From JBFHFS01 sp041583495 (GTDB lineage Bacteria > Bacteroidota > Bacteroidia > Bacteroidales > Marinilabiliaceae): a stretch of DNA of 64,000 nt. How positions within the stretch are numbered: the first letter of the stretch is position 1; each line of letters opens with the position of its first letter. Location: contig JBFHFS010000004.1 in assembly GCA_041583495.1 (NCBI GenBank), positions 1-64,000 of the forward strand, in the 5' to 3' direction. Below the pieces are notes generated by a model, which was not told where the DNA came from, made no database searches, and worked only from the letters and a program-made list of their open reading frames with translations. Shown piece after piece: positions 20,401 through 27,456 of this stretch. A program made the translations under genes and the position numbers.

Positions 20401-21012
20401 AGTGCCGGAGAACGTTACACGCCCCTTTGTAAGGATGTTCATCCCAGAGCCATAATGGATTGGATCTCGGCCGATGACAGTGATGTATGCATTACCCTGA
20501 GTTCATCTGTTGCCGCAGCCGATTGGATTAACCCCACAAAAGACGGCGATGCTGATTTTTTACAACACGTATTGCTGGCCAGCAGAACCTCTTGCCATTG
20601 GGAAGGAAACGAATATTCTCAGGCCGGAAATCATGCCTACAGCCATGTTCTAACCTCCAATAGAGCAGGGGAGATAACGGGGTCCCGAATTTCGAAACAG
20701 TTTAATGAGCCCCTGACCGTCGTGGTAAACCCTGAGCGGTCGGTGAAAGCCAATTTGCCAGAACAATTGGCGTTTTTCGCAATCGATAGGGAGAATGTGA
20801 TTGTTACGGCGATCAAAAAAGCAGAAGATGGTGAGGGAATGGTTGTCCGCCTGTACGATTCTGAAGGGAAGGATGCGGAAGTAAACCTGGTGTCTTTCTT
20901 CAATTTACACAATCTTCAACATACCAATATCATTGAGGAAAATCCGACGGCCGCAGATAAGATCAAGATTTCACCCTTTGGTATAGAGACCTATCAGATA
21001 GAAGTTAAATAA
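17455..21012 (+). CDS. GH38-family alpha-mannosidase, secreted
   Basis: Starting at ATG 17455 gives a signal peptide (FIRSSVLSLFMCFSWNVMA); 17446 is only an upstream GTG. About 1185 residues. Residues 30-340 form a beta-rich N-terminal region. The catalytic GH38 domain follows, with SSHQDIAW carrying the zinc ligands His356 and Asp358, and YWNVDVPGKTLQFPQILKKAG with Asp469 as probable nucleophile. Next is the zinc-binding helical region and a long beta-sandwich C-terminal part typical of GH38 (FNSLSWERTDPVSV; SEYENEFYKVTF). GH38 enzymes hydrolyse terminal alpha-mannosides by a retaining mechanism. It lies 22 bp before the GH92 gene, so both belong to one operon that attacks alpha-mannans. Confidence 0.9.
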   Translation: MTTKSVFELGFIRSSVLSLFMCFSWNVMAHESAGKNQIHSVNVNYTLHQICQNDLDGFDSQIGGGVYSYPSLRDDVRQAMIARASTGKAGFEFYTSTVPADVKEEQVNFFFYSDIDLNNLEPYDVQVNGMPLLTFTPDKNGNLLISNRDGNGDAKFYLYRRDGNGDGIGAFRLSVPAGMVKKGEKAKISVVGQAKGTNAWFMLFKVPNAIKWLKTTAENDVSFSIRQFADKLLIDAPAHLEGQQVYVVSDGKESNVGTFKLQGEIAKASVTSVAPKESFLINYGNQKYAVEFEKGNGFINENIVKGDFFFVSQAHSHEGWLADLSKRYRPDYFAAYTPFFENKYEKGLISVMNSSHQDIAWVDRPEACIIMRDTLLITPIIKDAFARKDYGFDIEDGLMLREYLGRHPEAREKLTELLNRQLLSVGATYNCPYEDMYDAEDLVRQLYLGKLWVKKNFGGYDSKVYWNVDVPGKTLQFPQILKKAGVDYMIISRHAKSMVHWASPDGSSVFTYSPGHYGEDLLHLSKDIDEKVKYGAEQVVWWSQYFEGGETQTPLLSSQDMLPAIDYSDFIETWNHTGGVKDENNQEREVYLPHMELMTVDEFMPLAEQHATSIDTILGERPNVWVYIHGPAHHDALTASRKASKLLPAAEKFLTIASFLDQEKMPYPFAELDKGWQSKIYPDHGWGGHDGDVTDNLFKERLVQSQVMGEKLLEKATDFIAQRITTQEKKGIPVVLFNSLSWERTDPVSVRLDFPRGKAQGISITTAEKTKVPVQFKELSHHPDGSIKHAEVVFIAENIPSVGYKTYYVKPEMRRNEVKEPTNNTSEYENEFYKVTFSDGGIHQVYDKELNRKLFVTKQFKVGEIFTLQSEGNGAGEFGDVQQPFMKDYDQVSHHGAKWEQVAAGEVFSSYRLVQKIKHAKVEQQVTIYHQLKRIQFDNNLLNWDGELYREFRTAYPVAIKNSTVKHEVPFGTVEVGKDEINSAGERYTPLCKDVHPRAIMDWISADDSDVCITLSSSVAAADWINPTKDGDADFLQHVLLASRTSCHWEGNEYSQAGNHAYSHVLTSNRAGEITGSRISKQFNEPLTVVVNPERSVKANLPEQLAFFAIDRENVIVTAIKKAEDGEGMVVRLYDSEGKDAEVNLVSFFNLHNLQHTNIIEENPTAADKIKISPFGIETYQIEVK

Positions 21013-21034
21013 TCAGGTTTTTTTGGATTTTGGT

Positions 21035-23680
21035 ATGAGAATTTCAGTTAAGATTTCACTATTTATTGTTGGTGCCACTATGTTTTTTGGGGCATGCACA
21101 CCCACCGGTAAGAATGCCGGGTTGGGCTCACGGGGATTGCTAAAATATGTGGATACGCGTGTGGGAACGGCCGCAAGCATTGCCGATATAACCGTTACCG
21201 AGGTAGAGGAGCCAATGGGGTATGTTTCTCCAATTGTTGGAAATCCCTCGGCCCTTACGCACTGGACCCCACAAACAGCAGTTTGGACCGACCGTGTAGC
21301 CACGGTTCCGGTTCCTTACTGGTACGACCAGGAAAAGATTCAGGGCTTTCGGGGTACACGCTACCCTAACGGAGCGGTGGTTGGAGATTGGGGAGCCATG
21401 TGTGTGATGCCTGTGACCGGGGAGGTGAAGATCGAGGCTGATGAACGTGCTTCCAAATTTAGTCACGACAGTGAGGTTGCTAAACCACACTATTATTCGG
21501 TTATGTTAGACGATTACCACATTAAAGCTGAATTCACAGCAGCCTCCAAAACGGCATTCTTTCAATTTACTTTTCCCGAGTCAGGGTCTTCGTCCGTGCT
21601 TATTGATGGTGTATTTGTCCCGGGATTCTACAAGGTAATACCAGAACGCAATGAGATTGAGGGCTATTCGGTCATTGCCGGTCACTTTAAAAATCATTTT
21701 GTGGCTAAATTCGACAAAGAGTTCGAAAGCTTCCAGGTGGATAGGCTGCCTGATGTGGTGGATTCCGGCCTGGTTCCGGATGGATTTAAGGCGCAGTTTT
21801 TCAACAACGACAAACTGGAGGGTAACCCCGAGGGATATGCCAGTTATACAGCACTGAATTATGATTGGCTCAAAGCGCCTGTCGAGGGCATTAAGGATGA
21901 TTTCTTTTCGGCGATATTTACCGGAACGCTTTTGGCGAGACATAGCGGTGATCATCGATTTGAATTAACCACCGAAGATGGTACCCGGATGTATATCAAC
22001 AACCAATTGGTGATAGACCAATGGAAATACCGGGCTGCCGGAACCGAAGTATATACGATGAATCTTACCCAAGGGGAAAAGTATGAACTTCGCATTGAAT
22101 ATTACGACGGATCCGGGTCCACCGAAATGAAGCTAAGATGTGCAGAACCCGTTACGTTAGATCCTGATTCCGGATCTCGGATGGCTCTGGTAGGAGCAGA
22201 TGGAAATGCGGTATTTGTTACTTTTGCTACCAAAGAACAGGAGAAGGTGCGGATGAAAGTGGGCACCTCCCTGATTGATATTGCCCAGGCTCGTGCCAAT
22301 ATGGAAGCAGAATTTCCGGATTTCGACTTTGATGAAGCAGTTGCCGGGCGCGCAGATATCTGGGAGAAGGAGTTAGCCCGCATTCAGGTAGAAGGCAACG
22401 AAGACGACAAGGCTATTTTCTATACGGCCTTAACCAAATGTTTTGTCAATCCACGTAACTTAAATGAAGATGGCAGGTATTTTAGCCCCTTCGACTTTAA
22501 GGTTCATGAAGGGCAGATGTATACGGATCTATCTATCTGGGATACCTTCCGATCGTTGCATCCATTGTGGGTTATCCTTAAACCAAGTGAAACCACCGAT
22601 GTCATCAATGGTATGCTCAATGCCTACAAAGAAGGGGGTTGGTTGCCCAAATGGCCCAATCCCTGGTATCGTAGTATTATGATGGGTACGCATGCCGATG
22701 CGGTTATTGCCGATGCCTATGTGAAAGGCATCAGAGGGTTTGATTCAGAACTGGCATTCGAGGCCATGTTGAAAAATGCTACAGAAAAAGGGAATCGCGG
22801 TTTTTCAGGTCGGGTTGGGATCGAATATTTTAATGAAATTGGCTACGTGCCTGCTGATGTTTTTGGGTTTTATGGCGAACCGGTTGCAAGAACACTGGAG
22901 TTCTCATACGATGATTACTGTATTGCTCAAATGGCCAAAGCATTGGGTAAAGATGATCATTACGATGATTTTATGGAACGATCCAGGCGGTACATCAATG
23001 TTTTGGATAAGGAAACAGGCCTGGTTCGTGGAAAGAAAGTGAATGGAGAGTGGTTGCCCCCTTTCGATAAAAGCATCAGTGTATGGGCGCAGGGAACGGA
23101 TCATGACACCGAGGTTTATTATAAAAACCACACCTTACTAGTGCCTCACGATGTTCCTGGGCTGGCGGCATTTATGGGCGGAGAAAATCACCTGGAAGCC
23201 TACCTTGATGATTTCTTCGAAAAAGACATGTACTATGTTGGAGATGAGTTCTCTATGCATGCTCCTTATATGTACAATTTCATCGGAAGCCCCTGGAAAA
23301 CACAAAAAGTGGTTCGGGATATGTTAGCGAAATACTTTTTTAACCACGTTGGAGGTTTGCCCGGAAACGATGATTGCGGACAGGTATCCTCGTGGTATGT
23401 CTTTGGTGCGATGGGCTTTTATCCTGCCTGTCCCGGAGATCCTGTCTATCAGCTTTGCAGCCCCGTATTGGATAAAGTCACCCTAAACGTGGGAGAGGGT
23501 AAAACATTTACCATTATTGCTGAAAACAATTCGAAAGAGAATGCCTACATCCAATCGGCCTCGTTAAATGGAGTGCCTTATAATAAATGTTGGTTGCATC
23601 ATGATGACCTGATGAAGGGAGGGGAGCTCGTTTTTGAGATGGGAGCCGTGCCCAATAAAAACTGGGGATCCCTCAATTAA
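21035..23680 (+). CDS. GH92-family alpha-mannosidase with inserted PA14 domain, lipoprotein
   Basis: ATG 21035 gives a lipoprotein signal (VGATMFFGAC); the open frame extends to a TTG at 21023. About 881 residues. The GH92 start is LLKYVDTRVGTA, and the catalytic half contains YFSPFDFKVHEG, WDTFRSLHPLW, GFYGEPVARTLEFSYDDYC and GNDDCGQVSSWYVFGAMG with the acidic active-site residues, typical of calcium-dependent inverting exo-alpha-mannosidases. Between the N-terminal beta-sandwich and the barrel, residues 245-370 insert a PA14 domain (FKAQFFNNDKLEG, LTTEDGTRMYINNQLVIDQW, YELRIEYYDGSG), which likely binds carbohydrate. This makes the protein longer than plain GH92 (about 750). It is the last gene of the mannosidase pair. 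Confidence 0.93.
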   Translation: MRISVKISLFIVGATMFFGACTPTGKNAGLGSRGLLKYVDTRVGTAASIADITVTEVEEPMGYVSPIVGNPSALTHWTPQTAVWTDRVATVPVPYWYDQEKIQGFRGTRYPNGAVVGDWGAMCVMPVTGEVKIEADERASKFSHDSEVAKPHYYSVMLDDYHIKAEFTAASKTAFFQFTFPESGSSSVLIDGVFVPGFYKVIPERNEIEGYSVIAGHFKNHFVAKFDKEFESFQVDRLPDVVDSGLVPDGFKAQFFNNDKLEGNPEGYASYTALNYDWLKAPVEGIKDDFFSAIFTGTLLARHSGDHRFELTTEDGTRMYINNQLVIDQWKYRAAGTEVYTMNLTQGEKYELRIEYYDGSGSTEMKLRCAEPVTLDPDSGSRMALVGADGNAVFVTFATKEQEKVRMKVGTSLIDIAQARANMEAEFPDFDFDEAVAGRADIWEKELARIQVEGNEDDKAIFYTALTKCFVNPRNLNEDGRYFSPFDFKVHEGQMYTDLSIWDTFRSLHPLWVILKPSETTDVINGMLNAYKEGGWLPKWPNPWYRSIMMGTHADAVIADAYVKGIRGFDSELAFEAMLKNATEKGNRGFSGRVGIEYFNEIGYVPADVFGFYGEPVARTLEFSYDDYCIAQMAKALGKDDHYDDFMERSRRYINVLDKETGLVRGKKVNGEWLPPFDKSISVWAQGTDHDTEVYYKNHTLLVPHDVPGLAAFMGGENHLEAYLDDFFEKDMYYVGDEFSMHAPYMYNFIGSPWKTQKVVRDMLAKYFFNHVGGLPGNDDCGQVSSWYVFGAMGFYPACPGDPVYQLCSPVLDKVTLNVGEGKTFTIIAENNSKENAYIQSASLNGVPYNKCWLHHDDLMKGGELVFEMGAVPNKNWGSLN

Positions 23681-24101
23681 CCGGATGTTACTTCCTTCTG
23701 ATCAGTTATAGGTGAATAATTCTGTTTTATAATGGTTAATTGCTTTCAATCTTTTTAGGTGCCCCGGAAAGCGTGGGCCACCTGATTTTGAAAATTAGGG
23801 TCGAACATAGAAGATAGGATAGCCGCCCTGATCTCAAAATGGCTCAATGACGGGAGGCCGTTCTATTATTTTAGAGGGCAAAAGTTGAGGGTAAGGTGTG
23901 GCTTGTTTTTTGTTTGGAAATTGACGCGTAATGTCAACAAACAACGCGTGCCAGACTTATGATTAAGCTCTATCTCTGTTCTTTACCGAGGTTCTGTTTA
24001 GTCCCGTTGATAGTTGTTAGTCTTGTTTCTAAGCATAAAATTGCCTAAAATTGTCCCCTTAATTCAGGAAGGGTTGAATAGTAATTGGAGGATTTAAGTA
24101 G
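23681..24101. other. 420-bp intergenic region before the regulator
   Basis: It holds no gene. There are short stretches such as gttctattattttagagg but no clear terminator, repeat or tRNA. A ggagg sequence just before ATG 24102 is a possible ribosome-binding site. The region should contain the promoter of the AraC-type regulator. Confidence 0.5.
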
Positions 24102-25226
24102 ATGGATTATTTGTTTGTAATATGTTTAGCCATATTGATTTTCTTTACGGCCTCCATTGCTTCGAGACAATTAAAGCACGTTTCCGCCAGGATATTTATT
24201 TTTTGGTTGTTATTGGTGATCCTTGCTGAGATTACCTTTTTCCTGTCCGCACACAATTTATTTGAGGATTTTCATTGGGTTTACGAAGTTGCATGTGGCA
24301 GTCATGTTTTGCATGGGACTGTTTTTTATTTTTATGTGTTAAGTCTTGTCAGACCTTCATTTAAGTTCGAAAAAAAGCACTTACTTCATTTGCTCCCTTT
24401 TGCAGTTTATGTAGGGTATAAAATAACCACCCAAACACTGGGTCTTGTCGATTGCCTTTTAGAGGGCGGATGTTCGCACTCCGATAACATTTATGCCAGA
24501 ATATCGGTGTACCTCAAATTCTTTATTATCCTGGGCTATGTTGTACCCGCCTACTCTGTCATCTGGAATGTCAAGAAAGATGAACATCGCAGGAAAACAA
24601 ATCCTTACGGCGTAAAATGGATTAATAGTATTGGGAATGGGGTGATAATACTTCTGGCAATCGTTTTTTTAATAAGATTACTGAGTCGTTATAAGGTTAA
24701 TTTTATTATCGATCAGGTGATGCTGATTAATATTATCGTTTCCGTTTTTGTGATTTTTTTCGTCTACATCTATTCCAGGTATGCGTATATTTTTGCGCAT
24801 CCTTTTGGAAATGAATCTTTGTCCACAAAGGAAGATAAAACAAAACCGGAGGTACATCTGCCGCAGGATGATGAGCAATACCGTAAAATTTGCAGGCAAA
24901 TTGAAGAACAACAATTGTTTAGGGATGGTGATTTGACATTGCGGAAGTTGTCTTCAATAATAAATATCCCGGAACACGCCATCTCTCAGGTAATAAACCG
25001 GGTAACGGATAGAAGTTATTCTGATTTTATTAACGCCTATCGCATCAATTACTTTATTGACCAGGTAGAACAGGATGTTCATGAGGAGCAGACAATTCTT
25101 TATCTGGCTTTCGATTGTGGTTTCAACTCCAAATCTTCTTTTAACAGGGTCTTTAAGCAGTTTCATGATATCACTCCAACCGAATACATAAAAAGAAACC
25201 GGCCCTCAGAACTGCCCATAGAGTAA
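24102..25226 (+). CDS. Membrane-anchored AraC-family transcriptional regulator
   Basis: A 374-residue protein. The N-terminal 235 residues contain about six or seven hydrophobic helices (LFVICLAILIFFTASIAS, IFWLLLVILAEITFFLS, INIIVSVFVIFFVYIYS), followed by a charged linker. The C-terminal 110 residues form an AraC/XylS double helix-turn-helix: LTLRKLSSIINIPEHAISQVI is the first helix pair and LAFDCGFNSKSSFNRVFKQF with TPTEYIKRN is the family's conserved second half. It should bind DNA and sense a ligand through its membrane part. It lies between the mannosidase genes and the peptide locus on the same strand, so either could be its target. It is separated from the next gene by a strong terminator. 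Confidence 0.88.
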   Translation: MDYLFVICLAILIFFTASIASRQLKHVSARIFIFWLLLVILAEITFFLSAHNLFEDFHWVYEVACGSHVLHGTVFYFYVLSLVRPSFKFEKKHLLHLLPFAVYVGYKITTQTLGLVDCLLEGGCSHSDNIYARISVYLKFFIILGYVVPAYSVIWNVKKDEHRRKTNPYGVKWINSIGNGVIILLAIVFLIRLLSRYKVNFIIDQVMLINIIVSVFVIFFVYIYSRYAYIFAHPFGNESLSTKEDKTKPEVHLPQDDEQYRKICRQIEEQQLFRDGDLTLRKLSSIINIPEHAISQVINRVTDRSYSDFINAYRINYFIDQVEQDVHEEQTILYLAFDCGFNSKSSFNRVFKQFHDITPTEYIKRNRPSELPIE

Positions 25227-25244
25227 AAAAGGCCTATTCATGAA

Positions 25245-25281
25245 AGAGCTGGTGTCCTAATTGGGTACCGGCTCTTTTTTT
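25245..25281 (+). terminator. Rho-independent terminator after the AraC-type regulator
   Basis: A stem of agagctggt paired with accggctct (one G-U pair) around a 13-nt loop, followed by a run of seven T. It sits about 20 bp after the stop codon and marks the end of the regulator transcript. Confidence 0.8.
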
Positions 25282-25552
25282 CCCCTAATAATTTGGCGGG
25301 GTAGTCTCCGGATTTTAAATTTTTTTCTCTTTGCCCCCATCAATTTTATATGGGAAAAAGGGTAAATACCCTTTAATACCTGTTTTTTAGAGTCATTCCA
25401 AGTAGCTTTCTAAGTTGTTGTAAGTCAGTGTTAAGGATGCCTCATATCACGAAATGGCACCCTCTCAAAAGTTTCAAATCACAAAATGAGACGATGGAGC
25501 TAAAAGGATTTGCCATTTTCGCCGGCAACCAAAAAAAAAATCAAGCACTGTT

Positions 25553-27427
25553 ATGAGTAAAAAGCGTGTTAGCCCACTCAGAAATATATTACAGTTTTCT
25601 GTATTAGGTCTTATTATTCTGTTTTTTATAGGGAATCAGTTGGGATTACGAGTGGTCGATTTCGAGTCGTATTGTCCTATGGGAGGTATCCAGGCCATAT
25701 TGACTTTAATGCAGGACGGGTTAATTGCCTGTAATATGACCGTTACCCAAATGGTGTTGGGGGCTATTTTTATTTTTACCGTGTTGGTGCTGGGTAAGTT
25801 GTTCTGCAGCCATCTTTGTCCGTTAGGAACCGTTTCTGAGGCACTAGGTAAGTTGGGTGATCGATTTAAGATTCGCAGAGAAATTAATGGCGTTCCGGAT
25901 AAAATTCTTCGGAGTTTAAAATACATTCTTCTGTTTTTAACCCTAACCATCACCTTAAAAACAGGTGAGCTTTTTTGCAAGGAATACGATCCTTTTTATA
26001 CCAGCATCACTCTGTTTGGTCATCGGGTAAACTTTTTATATGCCACCATTTCTATCTCCATTTTAATTTTAGGCTCTGTATTCTTTCGTTTATTCTGGTG
26101 CAAATATTTGTGTCCGCTGGGGGCCATTTCCAATATTTTCAAATACTGGGTGGGTGTGGCCATTGTGGTGGTTGTTTTAAGCTCCATGTATTTCTTCGAA
26201 GTGGGCATCGACATTGCCTACATCGTGGGAATCATCTGTCTGGCTGGTTATTTGTTGGAGATATTTAAAATTCAAACGAAACACCATTCCGTATTAAAAA
26301 TCACCCGTCATCCGCATATCTGCATCGATTGTGGCTTGTGTTCAAGGTCTTGTCCTCAGGGAATAGATGTAGCCGATCTGACGTTGGTAAAGCATCCCGA
26401 TTGTAATATTTGCGGGGATTGTGTTTCCGCCTGTCCCAAGGAAGGGGCTCTTTCTTTAAACGAGAAACTAAATGTAAAATGGTTGCCCGCGGTATTGGTG
26501 GTTATTCTTTTCATTATCGGATTGGTAATCGGCAGCAAATACAATTTGCCAACAGTTTCTAAAGCCTGGGGAAGTCCTGAGCAGATGAGCCGATCGAAGG
26601 AATTTAAACTGGAGCATCTTAATCAGCTCACTTGTTTTAGCAGTTCGATGGGCTTTGTGCACCAGATGAAAGAGGTTGACGGAGTGTTGGGCGTGTCTAC
26701 CTTCATTAGCGATCATTCGGCAAATATTGTTTACGATACCACTAAGTTGGATGAACTGTCGATCCGGAAGATGCTTTTCAGCCGATCCAAGCAGTTTATC
26801 GAAGCGCCCGCTCTGGATCAGGATCTGGTTGTCTACAAATTGCAATTGCATCAATACATCTCTAAAGAGGACTTGGAAAAAATCTCGGAGCATCTTGTAG
26901 GGAAAAAAGTATATCAGTTGGAAACGCAATTTGATAATGAAATTATGATGTTGGCATTTTGTGATACCAGCGTATCCGAGGCCACCATCGAAGGGCTGGT
27001 TAATTCGGTGAAAATTGGATGGAAAACATCTTACCAGGTGGCCGATGTGGTGAAATCGGAGATTCCCGTTAATGGTCTCGGTTTAATGAAGCGTACCTTC
27101 CAAAAGTATCAGATAACATTCAACAATTATAAAAACTACCCTAAAGAACAATTGCGTTCTTTTAAAGTAGACCTTATCGATTTTCCCAAGAATGTGCAAA
27201 TGTTCAACCTGTTGGCCAATCATGTTGGCAAAGAATTTAAGGGGGCAGTGGGAATCGACGCCGCTTATGAAGAGAGTCCCGGCGTGCGGTTCTTTTACAT
27301 CCAGGATATGGTGGAACCACAGGCTATATTAGACTGGGTAAGTAAAGATGAATTGACTCTTGTGTATTCCAATGGGGAGGTAGAACAAAGGAAGAATCCG
27401 TTTCTGTTTGATACCAAAACTAATTAA
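25553..27427 (+). CDS. NapH-like polytopic 4Fe-4S membrane protein with degenerate HMA-like C-terminus
   Basis: 624 residues. The first 245 contain five or more membrane helices interspersed with NapH-type cysteine motifs (SYCPMGG, FCSHLCPLG, WCKYLCPLGA). Two [4Fe-4S] sites follow, C257-IDCGLCSRSC and C284-NICGDCVSAC (each Cx2Cx2Cx3C). After another helix (LPAVLVVILFIIGLVIGS) the C-terminal 290 residues resemble heavy-metal-associated folds (LEHLNQLTCFSSSMGFVHQM and GVLGVSTFISDHSANIVYDT), but the usual CxxC is reduced to CFSS. The protein could shuttle electrons across or at the inner membrane; the partner is unknown. It is followed after 29 bp by a SusC gene and probably starts that operon. 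It might also serve a metal-related job. Confidence 0.75.
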   Translation: MSKKRVSPLRNILQFSVLGLIILFFIGNQLGLRVVDFESYCPMGGIQAILTLMQDGLIACNMTVTQMVLGAIFIFTVLVLGKLFCSHLCPLGTVSEALGKLGDRFKIRREINGVPDKILRSLKYILLFLTLTITLKTGELFCKEYDPFYTSITLFGHRVNFLYATISISILILGSVFFRLFWCKYLCPLGAISNIFKYWVGVAIVVVVLSSMYFFEVGIDIAYIVGIICLAGYLLEIFKIQTKHHSVLKITRHPHICIDCGLCSRSCPQGIDVADLTLVKHPDCNICGDCVSACPKEGALSLNEKLNVKWLPAVLVVILFIIGLVIGSKYNLPTVSKAWGSPEQMSRSKEFKLEHLNQLTCFSSSMGFVHQMKEVDGVLGVSTFISDHSANIVYDTTKLDELSIRKMLFSRSKQFIEAPALDQDLVVYKLQLHQYISKEDLEKISEHLVGKKVYQLETQFDNEIMMLAFCDTSVSEATIEGLVNSVKIGWKTSYQVADVVKSEIPVNGLGLMKRTFQKYQITFNNYKNYPKEQLRSFKVDLIDFPKNVQMFNLLANHVGKEFKGAVGIDAAYEESPGVRFFYIQDMVEPQAILDWVSKDELTLVYSNGEVEQRKNPFLFDTKTN

Positions 27428-27456
27428 ACCCGACCGACTAATTAAAATACCAATCT

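Noticed and set aside
25282..25552. Sigma-54 promoter (tggcaccctctc) before the Fe-S gene
   Set aside because: The -24 half looks good, but no GC occurs at the right -12 spacing.
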